Notes: a model not told the origin generated them from the letters alone. 64,000 nucleotides of DNA from Tretioscincus oriximinensis (GCA_022410635.1 JAJVDF010000663.1:285171-349170); one strand, 5' to 3'. Counted from the first letter of the stretch, positions 34,601 to 49,600 are shown. Program-made: numbers and translations.

Positions 34601-37600
34601 GGTAGAATATAAGCCTTAAGGCAAAAAAATAGCTTGAAAGCCACTTTGAGTCCCTTTGGGTGAGAAAAGCAGGTATAAAAATCCAGTTGTTGTTTTTGTT
34701 GTTCTCCTTCTTCTGTCATTAAGAACATAAGAAGAGACATTCTAGCTCAGGCCAGAGCCCATCTCGTCCAGCATTCTGTCTCACACAGATGCACCTGGGC
34801 AGTCTGAACAGAGGAAAGCAAAATATGCAGCTGTTCATGACTCCCTGCAAATGGTATTTCAGGAGTCCTGCCTGTTNCTCCATCCCAGAGGCAGCATCAA
34901 GACATCCATCCTAGTACCCGCTTATANCCTTGGTGTCCATAAACCTGTCTAGTCCTGTCTTGAAACTATCCAAGCTGTTAACTACCACCACCTCTTCAGG
35001 TAGTAAATTTCACAGGCTGATGACCCTCTGCGTGAAAAAATACTTTCCTTTGTCTGTTCTTTTCTACCCAACAGTTTTAAGGAGTGCCCTCTGGTCCTAG
35101 NGTTGAGAAAACATTGCGTTGTGTAATAGAGAAAACTCTAGATTCCTCTAGCAATCAGCTAGGCGAACCGAAATGGACATTTTCCCTTTAAATTCACCCA
35201 TTTGTGAAGCTACAAATGAGAATTTTACCATTGCTTTTTTTCTGTGCAAATTCAACAGAAAAAAAATGTTGGAGGCTNTTTAGCAATATTTCTAGTGATG
35301 CTAGGTTCTTACAATTTTCTGCTACTTTTTGATTTATTATTTTTTCCCCCCATTAGGTAAGATGTGTTCTTCTTAAGCATATTTGTGATAGATATCTACC
35401 ATTATAGTGAAATCAGACAAGGGATATAAGTGACTCCAATGAAGCTTCTTATTATCAAAAGCTTAGTTCTTTATCCTATCACAAATCTTGTGAGATATGT
35501 GGCAAATGAAGAACAGTTTGTTAGGTTTTTTAATAATTAAAAGTTACTGCTTCTAAAAATAGTGTTAGTTTATTAGGTTATAATAAGAGAAAGTAATGCA
35601 AACAATACATATTGGAAGTTTCAGGAATAGAAAAATTAGGATTAGTTTGCTTCAGTAGATATAGTTGTATGCTTGTTATACACTGCATTTTAAGCAATGT
35701 TTACTCTGAAATTCATTCCATTGGATTGGAGAGGGACCATCAGGAATCTACAAATATGTTTTCACAGCATATAAGGAGCCAGCATATAAGGAGCCAGCTT
35801 GGTGTAGTGGTTAGAGTGCTAGACTCATACCTGGTAGTCTCCTGGTTCGATTCCCCACTCCTCCATGAAAGCCAGCTGGGTGACCTTGGGCCAGTCACAG
35901 TTCTTTGAACTCTCTCAGCCCCACCTACTCCACAGGGTGTCTGTTGTGGAGAAAGCAACAAAAGCTATGTGCGCCACCCTATAGTTGGCCGCCCTGAGAC
36001 CTTCGGGTATAGGGCGGGATACAAGTACAAATAAATAAATAAATATAAAACAGCTATACATTGTTTTACATTACTGGAAGATAAATATAATTTAAGTAAT
36101 GCTTGCCAGTAACATAAGATCATTTTACTTCACTGCTGATAAATACCTTTTTTCTCTCAGAAGCATCATCGAGCTGGAGTACCTCAATGGATTACATTAT
36201 GTAGTGGACTAATACAAACAACATTAACTCAACCACAATGGGGCAGGATGGTCTATGGTACTCTTCAGGTAAGATATTCTTCAAAATGGAGAATGAGAGC
36301 TCTGACAGAGCTTTCCATGCATTAAGAAAACTTACAAGAATTATGTGCTAGAAAACCTACGTTTGTTTGATTATTATTAGATGTAAATACAATACACTTC
36401 AGGATTATAATTGGTATGCCTTTAAATATCAGCTGTAGAGGAATCTAAACATGAACCTGTTTATTACTAGTAGTACTATGTCTGACTAGATATGCATATT
36501 GTCTGATTAGTCTAACAGTGCTCTTCTCGTGACTTCTATAGCTTTTGAACATAACTACCTTTAAGCAACTCTTTTTATTCTAACATGTTGATAACAAATG
36601 CATATCTCCATGCAGTGTAAGAAGATGGGGCTGGAAGATCAGGGAAACCACAGTACAAGGTGCCATGCCAGATTGGCTGAAACAATATATGTTTTGCAGG
36701 AAGATACATAGTTATTTTCTCTATTTTCAGTCCAGTTTTTGTTGCCTGCAGAGTGATGAATATATATTGCATACTCTCCTAAGCTAGAAAGGCTTTAAGA
36801 TTTCAAAGACAACCACCTCTGAATACCTCCTTCCATATCTCTAAACCTTGATTTGTTTTAAGACAATTGGATTAGATTTTGAGAGGAGAACATTATTATT
36901 TATTAATTTATATTCTTGTCTCATCCTATACTTGGGCTCCTCAGGATGAATCACAATAAAATAATTATAAATATAAATAAATTACAAATATAATTATAAA
37001 TAGCATGGGGAGAGGGTTCATTTCCTCGGCTGAAGGTCAAGATAAAGAATTGCATCTCCTTTCCTCCCTCAATGGCTTCATAAGTACCCTAAATGAAGTA
37101 TCAAGATAAACCATGTATCAGAAAAAAAAGTCTGTTGGAAACCTTTGTGAATGCTTATTGTTTGTTTAAAGAAAGTACTTCAAGAATATAGGACAATTAC
37201 ATTTTATTTCGTTTATTTAATACATGATAGGGAATAAATAATATTTACTTAATATTAAGGGTATTATATTTTTTTAGACCAAATGTTGGCACAATTGAAA
37301 ACTGATGGGCTTTAGTATCATACAGTATAGGCAAATCTTAGTCTTATTTAAAAGATGTTAAAGCAGAGGACTTTTTTTTCTTACATTATGTTCTCGGAAT
37401 ATTATGTTCTCCTCTCAAGGTCTGTTGCTGAATGTGAACTAGAACTTTGATCTCTTCAATTCTAAGTCCAGCTTTTATGCTATATTTTTTCTTCTTTTAC
37501 ATTATAATTCATTAATTGAATTATAATATAATTCAAAAAGTTATTGAATTATAAGTAAAAAAACACCTGGGTGACTTTGGGCTAGTAACAGTTCTTCAGA

Positions 37601-40600
37601 GCCCCCTCAGCTCCACCTACTTTTATTTATTTATTTATACTTCACAAAGTATCTGTTCTGAAGAGAAACACAGAAGTGTATAATCCACTTTGATTCCCTT
37701 TGGGTTGAGAAAAGTGGGGTATAAATGATTCTCCTTCTTGTCTTACTTCCTTCTCCTCCTCTACTTACCCCTCCTTCCTCAATGCTGTTAGGACCTTTTG
37801 GAGCATAAGAAGTTGAGAGTTTTAGTTAGCTAAACAACTTTTTATGTTCCTTTATTATAGTTCCTGGGCTCAAAATGCACTGGGTCTAATTCTCTGGGGG
37901 ACCTACTCTAGCATAGAATGGCATATGGACACCATATGACCTACTGCATGTTGAGCCTTAATTTATGAATAAATCTAATGCCCCTTCAAATGCCTCTTTG
38001 GTTTGGAAGCTCTTCCATGGAAATGGTGCCAGTATTTGATTTAATACTTTTCATATTANGAATAACTTTTTTTTTACTTTCTTATCAGAGGCACAGGAAT
38101 GGCCAGTTGCAGCTCACGAAAATCTGCTGTGGATTGATGCAAGCTATTCATATAGTAAAACAGCCAAAGAGAACTTTTCAACATGCGAATAAGGTCAGAA
38201 GAAAGAAATGTCTCATGTTCCAGTAATGCTGTGTGGTCTTTAGGATTGAGGTGACTTTTGGAGATGAGATTTTGAAGCTCATCAACAAGTTTCAGACAGA
38301 AAATTAAATATATTTATTCGTTCAAATTTACATACTACTTTATACCTAAGAGGTCCCAAAGTTCTTTAAGCGCCATTAGGAAACACACATAAAATACACA
38401 CAAAGAGACTGAATTTGAACTGATTGGTAAATGCTTTCTAAGCTTGCAGATTAATTGAACAAATCAATAATTAATACGTAAAAAATTAAAAAGTGCCTCC
38501 CATCCTGCTTGTTTTTTTTATTCAAAGTTGACCAATGGTTCTTCATTTGACACTCGTCCCAGAGTCCCTGAAAGGATAAAAATGATTAGACTAAAGTTAT
38601 ATGTTTGTTGTCTCGTCTTATTCAAATCTTGTATGTGTATATGTAGTAATACAACTGTAAGACATTTATAAATTTGCTACTGAGATTTTTGGTAGTGAAC
38701 TGTCTAAAAACTAGAATACATTAAATATTTTTTATGAATCGTTTTTAGTAGCAAATATTATTTCCTCTTTTCAGATTCAGAGATGTATGATAAAATTCAC
38801 AATTATTTTGAACCATTGATACAATTTGATCAACTTATGTCACATTTACTCTTGATTCTGGAATCAGCAAGTAAAGTTAGAAATCAGAAATCAATAGTCT
38901 GTAAAGTATGAAAAAGAATTAGTCCAAATGTAGCAATGGGAAAATGAAATATGGGGGAGAAAGGAGTACAACAGGAACTTTGAACAAATAGAATAAAATT
39001 GGAGGGAAGAAAAGAGATAACTGGAAGAATATATAAAAAATTAGTCGGGGAAGTAGAGGAAATTAAAAACTTTAATTTAAACTGCAATTTTGCTGTTTTT
39101 TTCACCCAGCTCATCCCCATAACACATTTACAGAGGGCACTCCTTAAAACTGATGGATAGAAAAGTGAGAACAGACAAAGGAAAGTATTTTTTCACCCAG
39201 AGGGTCATTGGCCTGTGGAATTTATTTCCTGAAGAGGTAGTGGTAGCTAACAGCTTGGATGGTTTCAAGACAGGGCTAGACAGATTTATGGACACCAAGG
39301 CTATAAATGGGTACTAGGATGGATATCTGGATGCTGCCTCCGGGATGGAGTAACAGGTAGGACTCCTGAAATACCATTTGCAGGGAGCCATGAACAGGTG
39401 CATATTTTTCTTTCCTCTGTTCATACTGCCCAGATGCATCTGGTGAGCCTCTTTGTGAGACAGAATGCTGGACTAGATGGGCTCTGGCCTGATCCAGTAT
39501 GGCTCTTTTTATATTCTTTTGTACATGTCCTTTGCGTACACACATTTCCCTGTAAAATCAGTTTCTGACGTTGGTCCCCTAGCATCCTAAGAAGTAGACA
39601 TGTCTACAAAAGCTCATGCCACCTACCCTTCTCTTGTTAGTCTCCAAGTACTACTAGCCCCAATGTTGCATATATCTCAGAAATTGAGTCTTAGCACTTT
39701 TTCAAATTACATTTTTGAGTGACAAATTTAGTCTTGCATTTTTCTTTTCCTTAGGAAGATGATAATCAAATTATGTCTGATTTATTTTTTCCAGTTGATC
39801 AGAGTGCCTCACAAATGACATTTGTTCTTATTGAATGCTGAGCATTATAATAGTGTTACTCTAAGATAATGCCACACTTCCATTTAATTTGTGTTTTACG
39901 CAATTTATTCTCCCAAGGCTAGAAAGACTGGATTTAATATTGACGTTTTCTAGTCAAATGTTACAGGTGTGCGTGGATGTCAAGGCTGACATAGTAAGTG
40001 GGAATGTGACTTCCCATACCTTGTATGGGCCTAAACAGGAAAAACATAATAGGAAAAGAATGAAAAAAAATCAATTTGCAGAAAGTTTTTTGAGGATTAA
40101 TGCATTTAAAATTTGTTATCTCTTCTAGCTTTTAACAGCCAAAGATTCTCCTCAGCCATCTGAAGAGAAAGTAGGCACTTTCACAAAGATAATAGAAGCA
40201 ATGGGTTTCACGGGACCATTGAAATACAGCAAATGGGTAAATACTGTTTCTTAACAATTTTGATTTAATGTACTTGGATCACAAGAGATCTTTCAGGTAT
40301 CATCAATATAAAATCATGGAACTGGAAGGCTTTAAACCATTGATTTCAGTCTTCCTATACACAAGAGTTTGCAGCCATGAATCGAGCTGTTCAGATTCTA
40401 CATACCATTTCTACTTCACTTTTGTTTTTAATGAAAGGAACTGTTTTCTAGTATTCAGAAAATCAGTATTTGTGTGGTTGCAACCGGNCACCTATTAATC
40501 TAACGTCTGCTTGGCAAAGAATATTCATGGTGTGGCCTTGTCCCAATCAACTGAGTCAATGGAATTTATATTTAGCAACATTTTAGGGACCTGTCTTAGT

Positions 40601-43600
40601 TTGTTGTTAACCTACTTTTGTACCAAAAGTATTAAAAGATTATGTCCTGGAATCGTTAGAGTGCAATAAAAGGTGGATGGATATCCTATGCAATGCATTT
40701 GAAGTAGATCACCAGTTATATCTATTAAATGTATTCTGAAACCTCTTCTACTCCAAAAACTACCTAAATATAAAAATAAAGAACAAGAAATCTATGCAGT
40801 TATTTGTATATAATTGATGCTGCTATTTATATAAATTCTGAATTTATATCAATTCTGAATAGTACCTAAGTGAGCATTCGATTGCATAAGAAATATGGAT
40901 TCTTTGTTACCTGGATACATGTTGAGACTTCTGACAGGACGTTTTCTTTCCATCCAGAAAATTAAGATAGCAGCCCTGCGTATGTACACATGTTGTGCAG
41001 AGAAAACAGAATATGAGGAGTTCTTTAACAGTAAGTTTTCATTTTCTTCTCTTTTTTAATCTTCATTTATAGAGTATAGCTACACTAATTCTGCTATAAT
41101 TTTCTTCCTTTCTAAGTTATTTTGTAGTTGCATTTATTCCTGCATTCTATAAGGAACAGAGNGTAGGCTGACCAGATGACCCCTTTTTNGGGGGGGGGCT
41201 GGTTTGAAAACCCGTTTTGGGATGCCTCCCAGTTTTTTCTGAGGAATTTTTTTTCAAAAAAAGATTTTTTTTCAAACTTTTTTTAATTATTTTTTTTCCT
41301 CAGAAAAATCTGGGATGTACCCCAAAAACGGGTTTTCAACACACACACCCCAAAAAGGGGTCATCTGGTCATCCTAAGAGAGAGTGAAAAAGAGAGCTAG
41401 TTGCATCCTGCCATATTATATATTGAAATAAGAAGAAACACAAAATCTCATGAAATTTAAAGCTATTAATCTTTCCTGTCACTCATGCTTTTGCTTCTCA
41501 AGTCATCTTTGTCTTTCAGTAATAGTCTCAAACACTTCCTACTCAGTATTAAATCCAGTTGATGTGCATTGAGGCTTAATTACAGGACAGTAATATTTTA
41601 ATTATCCCCGAATGCTTATCATCTCCCTCCATTCAGCCAGCAGTAAGGGTTGACATGTAAATGTTTTAATACTGTTTTAATATGTCAATTTTGTATTTTT
41701 GTTTTTATTGTTGGCAGCCCTGAGACATTCGAGTATAGGGTGGGGTATAAGAATAAATAAACAAATGTTGCCAAAAGCAACATCAATTCTGATTAGCTCT
41801 GATGTCTTTTCCATTTCCTCCCTCTTAAATTTACCTCCAGGCAATGTGGGAAACTTTCATTTCAAATGAGAGCCTATGCAGGCAAGTTAGTGTGATTCAC
41901 AGTCTTCCTAAAGGTAGCTGGAAAGGGAATCAAAAAGTTATTTATTAAGCAACAACATTGATATAAACTATTCCCTGCTCATCATCTGTTCTCTTCCTGT
42001 CTTCAGACTGTGGGCAACTTTTAAGACGATCTCTGATTAATTTAAAAGTCACTCTTCCGTGGTACTAGGCAGTTCTTAGATTGTTGTGAGTTCTCAGCCA
42101 TTTCAGGTTCTATACATTATTAATGTTCTTTTAATGTGGTTAAAATCCAATTTATATTCTTATGGCTTTTCTATGTAAAGGTATTTAGGAAGTTCATATG
42201 CTGCATTGTAGGCCAAGCTTTCTTTATCTAAATGAATGTATCTTGACATGAGGAAGATACTACATGTAATCAAGAACTTGGCGGTTTCCAGTGCCAGTGT
42301 TTTTGTTTTGCCACCTTAGAATGAGCANCATTAAGTTCCAAATAATTTAAACACTACTCCAGGGTTCAGATAAGCTATTCAGCAACTGCTTTATATTATT
42401 AGTCCAAATCACTTTCATTACTCTTGAAAATCACTAATTTGAGCTCTCTCTTAGCTTTGTCCAAATCTCAAATCAAGAAAATGAATTTGCGACCAGACCT
42501 TGATTTGGGAAGGAATAAAAACCATCAAACGCATTGAGACTTGTGCTGAGATTATTCGGGATTGTTAGTCTCAGTAATATAAAAGGCCTGATTTTTTATG
42601 GATGATCTAGAATCCAGAACCTTAATAATTTTAATCTACAATTCAAACTTAGGCCAAGTATCAGTTGACAGATAGACCACTAAAAATATTGTTGTTAACA
42701 AAGATAACATATACAGGTGTAATTGGTAGGCCTCTGTGTGAGACAGAATGCTGGACTAGATGGGTTCTGGTCCGATTCAGCTGGGGCTCCTCTTATGCTC
42801 TTATGTTCTTATACAGTTGATTCCACTCCCTTTGCTTTTTGCTCTGGGTTTCAAATCTTAGACTCAAGACTATACCACTGGATGCACAAAGCTGCTGATT
42901 TATCCTAAGACACCCCTTAGCTTCATTCCTGGCCCATCAATAGGTTCGCCTGCAGACTCTTTGTTTTTAATATTAGTCAAATATTTTTTAGACTTCACTG
43001 AAAATACTTTGACCTTCTAGGTTGGTATCTTGTTTTATTTAACAGTAATCAGAATGCAGTGTGTTACATATGCTGTTTGCCCTCAGTCCCTGTGTTAATA
43101 GATTCAGCTGCAGCAAACTTTAAAAATAGGGAGAGTATACTTGAAAGGGAGTGGGAGAAAAGTCACTCCCATTCTTTTTTCTGATTTTGCCAATTTTCAG
43201 AAATATCTTTGGATCCATGTTTTATCAGTAAACTACTTCGTATGAATTCTGGCTTCCTATGGTCCATGGGGTCATGAAGGATCNGACATGGTTGAAGGAT
43301 TGAACAACATTTCACTTTATGCTATCAGAGGGAGCACCATTCCTGTTGGGCGTTATGAGGTGATGCCACTGGAAGAAAATATCTCCCCCTTTTATGTGGA
43401 AGTTCTACAAAAAGTGTTTCAGAATACAGATGGTGTGATGAGCATAAATCTCAGTTCTCTGATGTACTTTAAAGAACTGTTTAACTGAGGAATATATTAG
43501 AGAAATGTTTGTCTCAGATCTTTTTAGAACAGAAAATAGAAAAATATTTACCTTTTTTTCCTTAAGAATTTCAGATGCCTGACACGTTGAATTCTTGGTT

Positions 43601-46600
43601 TTTAGTAGCACAGCTTCATGTCTGGTAAGTAAAATACCTAAAACGTATCACTTCCTCATTCTATAACATCTATAACACCCATCCCACGTAAAATGTCAAA
43701 ATTCCTGGATTTAGTGTATGCCTACAGTGTGCACCTTTTTAAATAACAAAAGTTAAAAGAAGCCTAATATTTGAACATTTCTAAAATCTACTAGTGGAAA
43801 GAATATGGTTAGAAATATCTTTAAAAGCCTCATTCAGCTTGAATGGAAAGGTCTTTTATTAAACTGTTATAGGAAAGGCTTACATTTACGTAAAAGTGGT
43901 TTGAATTGTGAGACGTTGTGGTGATTTTACTCGCTGGTTGTCAGAAGCCTTTAACAAATTATTCCACTGACATTTACATTTGCACCTCTAAAATGTATCT
44001 ACAGATTAAGGGAATGCCAGGTTGGTTGCATGTAGAATATTTAACACCTGAGAAAGTGAGTTTTCCCTTCATTTATTGAATAACTAGCCAAGAAAAATAA
44101 TTAGACAAAATCTATTTTTCATCTGAAGTTACATGTTTGAAAAGGTCAAAATGATATAGCAGTGATGCAGTAAGAAGAAAATTATTTTTTCCAATTGCTT
44201 GCTTTTCTTACTAGCTAATGCCATTAGATTTCAAACTACCAATATAGATACACAGAAGGTGTCACTGAACTGAGAGTTTAACCACATGACCAAGAAAGTA
44301 TATATACTTTTCTTCCTCTCACCTTTTCCAATCTTTTCCCTTTACTTTAGGATTCTAAAAAATAAAGCAGACTTTATTTAGGTACTGTGCTGCATTGTAG
44401 CATTTAAGATACTCAGAAAAAGGAATATTTAGCTATATTACACATTTAATAGAATTAATAGAATTTAATGGAGATTATAGGATAAAAAATACTCTATGCA
44501 TTTCTCTTTTTTAATGTTTTAACCATTTGTTTTTTTAACTTTAACAACTCACAGATCCTGTTCTCCCTAGGAGAAAAAAAGGAAGTCAAACCTGTGTCAA
44601 TGTTCGTTTTCTGTTANTCCAAATAGAAAAGAGGATGGCCATGCGCCAATTGCATGGCAACATGGAGTTTGAGGGGAATTCCCTAAAAAAAGTAGTCAGT
44701 GCAGAGAAATGCAGTTTGCATTTACTCTGCACTGACTACCATTTACCTAAAAGAAAAAGTAGAGGAAGAAAACAAAATGGCTGTCTAAATTTGTTTACTA
44801 ATGGCTGACTAAAGAAGGAAAGTGAAAGCCAAGTGAAATACAAAAAGGTGTACCCAAATGGATGCAGGTTACCAGAGAATAATGACAAATAAGAAGGCAT
44901 TCTCAAATAAGCAATGGAAGGTGAAAGAGCAGAAATCTCTTCCCAAAAAAAATTGGGTTATCAAGGAAATATGTTTTGAAAAAGTGAGCATAAAAGCCAA
45001 CAATGGTAGAGATCTAACCAAAACAGGAGAGAGAAAAAAGAGGTGGCAAGAAACGTCTTCCCCCGTATGAGCCTGCCTGTACCTTAGGATTTGCAGGGAG
45101 ACTATGGAATAGTCATGTCACCCGAAGTGGGTCAATCACCATCCCTGTGCATGTTCAGAAAATGCTTGGAGATGCACCTCTCTGGCCTGACTTCTGGCTG
45201 AGAAATTGCTGACCCTTTCATATTTTTTAGATGTAGCTGTTTTTAACATGTTAATTGTGTTTTTATTTTTGACTGCCCTGAGACCTTTTGGTATAGGGTG
45301 ATATAAAAATGTAAATAAATAAATAAAGAATACACAGAATAATTATAATATCAACATGACTGGTAATCATAACCGCCTGGTCACTGATTTAAAGCCAAAT
45401 ATCCTGAAATGGGTCTAAGGATGCATTACTACGTGGAAGTGATGGAATTCCAGCTGAACTATTTAAAATCTTGAAGTTGATATTGTTAAAAGTGCTGCAT
45501 TAAATATGCCAGCAAGATTTGGAAAATGCACCAGTGGCCATTGAATTAGAAAAAATGAATTTGCATTCCACAATCAAAGGTTGACTATGTTCAGAGCTGC
45601 TTACAGCTTCACAGATAGAAATATTTTTNAAAAAATGATTAATTATAGTTAAAACAAGTAAATAAAATCTTTATGGAAAATCAGAACGTTCACAAAAGTA
45701 TATCCAGAAATGTACAAGCAACCTATCTAGAATTANTAACAAATCTAGAATCTAGACTTACAGTCTAGCATTTGTTCTAACAATAAAAAACATTGTAACA
45801 ATTCTTCTAACAATCAAAAAGGAATTAGAGAATCATAAGCTGTGGAAATAATACCAATACTGAATATAAATCTGTTCTATTCAATGTTATTTATATAAAC
45901 ATATATCAAGAATGTAATTTTAAAATTGGAGGTTATGTTAATAACACTTGTTAATATATAGGTTCAGTGTAATTAGCTGTTCTTAAAATATTTTGAAGAT
46001 AAAGTGGAATTTTGCTGTGAATCTATGTAGTAAATCTTCCCTACAATAAAAAAATGATTTGGTACCCCGAGTAATTGAATCTACCGTATTAATAAATAAC
46101 CTTATGGTCAAACAATAAAAAAGTTTTGCAGCTGTGTTGACCTAACTCAAGTGGCTTATTTTAACTCAAGTGGCACTTGTAAGCAAAATACTGTTTCTTA
46201 AAAAATAAACTCACTAAATTCCATGATCTCACTCATAGTGCTACTAAGGTAGTCTGTGACAGCACCATGTCTCCATATACATGATATCTTTTCACATACA
46301 AAGCTATGTATCCAAACAACTTATCATCATTGGTCTACTACACTTGTATATTCTTCTTCCCATTGTTCATATGATACTTGATACTGAATAAAAACTTCAT
46401 GAGCAAAAAATTAGGAACCCATAATCCAAGGGAATTTAATATTGTGGGAAAGTAAGCTTTACTAAGAAACAAAGACTTTATTGGTACATCAACCTTACCT
46501 CTCTTATTCCCAAAGCAGATTATGTTCAGACAATAAAATTAACAATATTATAAACCTTTCTCCTTTTTTGATGGAAGAGTGGCAGAAGCAAAAAAGAGTC

Positions 46601-49600
46601 CTTTGTAGAAATATTTTAGCATGGTTTCCATGAATCTTTCATGCGGTATTTCTATTTAATGATACTTTTTCTTGAAGAGATCCTACTGATTTCAAAGAGA
46701 CTTAATTCCAAGTAGATAAGCATTGATTTGCAACCTGAAACATTGTCCTTACATGCATTAAACACATTTCCCCCAAATGTTTTACTTCTGGGTTAATGTG
46801 CTCTGGATTGCACTATTAGATTCTGCTTGTCAAACAAGCAGAGGAAAAAGCAATCTATGATTTTAACTAATGTCACCAAGAGGAAGTTAGAAAGTCATGT
46901 ACCCAGAGTGTGCTTCAATTGTATCTTGCTTTGTGTTCTTACATTCTGGATTTTAAATGTCTGTAGAACAAATACATGCCATTTACCTTCCTCTAGGATG
47001 TGTTTAGTAAGAATGAAACAAGAGGGACGATCAGGAAAATACATGTGTCGCTATATAGTTCATTCCATGTGGGAAGATGTTGAACAACGTGGGAAAGTCA
47101 TGGGGGTAAGTATAGAAGTTACTTTATCTTTGTAGCTTGATGCTTTGCAAGAATTCATCCGGCATGGAATGCTTGACTGCTAACATTGATGCAGAAAAAT
47201 ATCACCTTACAGCAATAATTTAGTTTNATATATGAGAACAGGCTCTTCAGGTGAACCTAAAGTTGAACTTAAATTACTGTATCTCAGTCATTTATTTGCA
47301 AACTAATAAGACAATTTTATAGGCCTTAATCGAGTCTAATTATAGTAAAACAGCAGTAGAATGTAAGAAAAAACTTTTTGAGTTAATAAATTTGATCAAC
47401 TTCAGCAAGATTATATAAATAATAAGCTCTATTGCTGAGACAACATTCCTAATATTGTGTTTTTCATCATTTTCTTTATAATCAGTGGTTGGTACATGAA
47501 ACATAAATTGCTTGCACAGAGGCATTTTTGTGGTCCCTCACAAACTTCTATCTATGAACTATAAAACTGGAGGAGATGCCCCTTCTGTTCCTTCTAATAA
47601 CTTTGGAGTCCAAAATTCCAGAATTATTCCCACTATTTCAAGAAAAATGTCTACCCTACAAAGCAGTCAATGTTTCCTTTTTAAAAAAATGTTACAAGTA
47701 CAGTAATTAAAAGAGGAATATAGTACTTGATGTGAAAAAAATCAGTGATGCATTTAGTACTTGGATTAAAAGTGAATGAATTTGACACTTGGAGAAAGAA
47801 GAAGCACAGAAGTGTTTTAGAGAAAAAGAAAGGGGAGAATGGGGCAGTTGAAAAGTCATTTTAAACATCTTTAGAAAAGTAGTGAAATTAATAATTGTAA
47901 CATTTCGATCCAACATTTAGCTCAACTACTTGTTCCAACAGAACAAAAGTGTACAAAACATTGTGGATATAGAAGATTTTGTAATTCGTTCTTACATTCT
48001 TCTGAGATAAACTTATATACATGGTGCTTCAAAAATGTATACACACTTTGAACTTCCATAGAAAATTTATTTACTGTTCTACTGAGTTAAATTTCAGGAT
48101 TTCCCGATTTGAACAGTATTAACATTTGTTATTTACGTTTTATTTACATTGGATTTTAAGCTTTCTAATTTCCTGAAATTTAACTTTGTAGAACAGTAAA
48201 TAAATTTTCTATGGAAGTTCAAAGTGTATATATATATATTTTGAAGCACCCTGTATAATATTTTCTCAATGTTTAATTCCCATTCTTATATGATATCCTT
48301 TGTGATAAGCAATTCTAGATCATAATAAGTATCAATGGTTTTAGTTATATTAAATCAATGCTAATTTTACGTATGACTGCATTCATTCCTTAAAAAAAAA
48401 TTCTATATCACAAGACCATAATTCTAGGATTGATGGGAAACAGAATCCATCAGCATACATGAGAGAAGTTTGCTTTCCCTCCTAAAGAAACTCATTTCAC
48501 ACAATTGTATTTATTTTATTAGTGGAATGAGAATGAAGGTTTTTCTAAAAATGAAAAATACTGTTAATCGTGTAAAGCTATAAATCAGTTTACAATTATG
48601 GCCAAGATTATAGTTAAAGAGGAAAATGGGGTTTTAATTTAAGAAAAATGAAAAATAAATACTCGTGGAATTGGCACACTCTATAAAGGTACAGTAGTCT
48701 CAAGCTAATTTGAACCAGTTACAGCTAATTCCGTTAGCTCCAATGCACTTAGAATTCTGTAAATTGGCAATTCTCTGCTCAAAATTATGCAGTGCATTGC
48801 TTTTTATCAATGCTTTGTAATGCCATGTCCAGATCCCACAATTGATTTTAATTACCTTCAAAGGCAAAATAGATCCATTTAAAGAAGTAACCTTTTTAGT
48901 CTGGATAAAGCATTTCTTGTAAGTGGGTCTTGTAGCATCTTAAATACGAACAGGAAAAGGATAGGCAACATGAGCTTTAATAAGCTTAACATGTGAAAAA
49001 GTAGATGAAAGATGTCTATGAAAGCTCAGGCTGCCCACCTTTTTCTTATTAGTAGATGCTGCAAGTTCCCCTTGATAGATCCATCAGCTATTCTTATCCA
49101 GCATTATGCCTGAAAATATAAGTACCAGGTGTGTTCAGTTGGTTTACTAAAATAGTTGTTGATGTAAAAGGAAATGTCATAGAATCATAGAGCTGGAAGG
49201 GACCTCCAGGGTCATCAAGTCCTTGTTGAAGGATTCACTAAACCATCCCAGATCAATGGCTGTCCAGCCTCTGTTTGAAGATTTCCAGGAAAATAGAACT
49301 CACCACTCATTCCACTGGTTTATCACTTTTACTATCAGAAAGTTTTTCTCCTATCTAGTCTACATCTTTTTCCTTGCAGTTTCATCTCATTGTTTCTAGT
49401 CTTTCCATGTGACAATTGGAACTGAACATAGTCCTTAACATTCATTCATTTTAAAACTGTTGTTCTTAAAAGTTCAGACACTTTTGGTAGTTTGTATCGT
49501 AAGTAATAAAAGGCGTGTGGGAGAGTTCAGTATTCTGAGGTATAACAACCAATGACAGAGCTTGGAACTTTGGCAGCCTGCAGAGACGAGAGTCCTGGGT

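Larger units (their letters stand above)
38194..40128 (+). other. UQCC1 intron 3
   Basis: Holds a reverse LINE-tail remnant (about 38305-38420), a family A LINE (39115-39530) and a foldback-family fragment (about 39555-39655). The remainder is AT-rich without features. Confidence 0.6.
41031..43566 (+). other. UQCC1 intron 5
   Basis: Holds MITE copy 2 (41164-41376), an L2 tail (about 41660-41765, GCAGCCCTGAGACATTCGAG) and a family A fragment (about 42717-42815). The rest shows nothing I can name. Confidence 0.6.
43625..46996 (+). other. UQCC1 intron 6
   Basis: Holds the hairpin-bearing repeat (44620-44750), an L2 tail (45165-45325), a Bov-B fragment (45400-45620) and otherwise AT-rich unassigned DNA. 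Confidence 0.6.

Noticed and set aside
35797..35870. tRNA gene
   Set aside because: Pol III A and B boxes are present, but they belong to the head of a SINE found in many copies.
37978..38226. 82-codon continuous frame as one exon
   Set aside because: Only 38089-38193 is coding; the splice acceptor and donor and the join to the next exon define UQCC1 exon 3, and the rest is intron.
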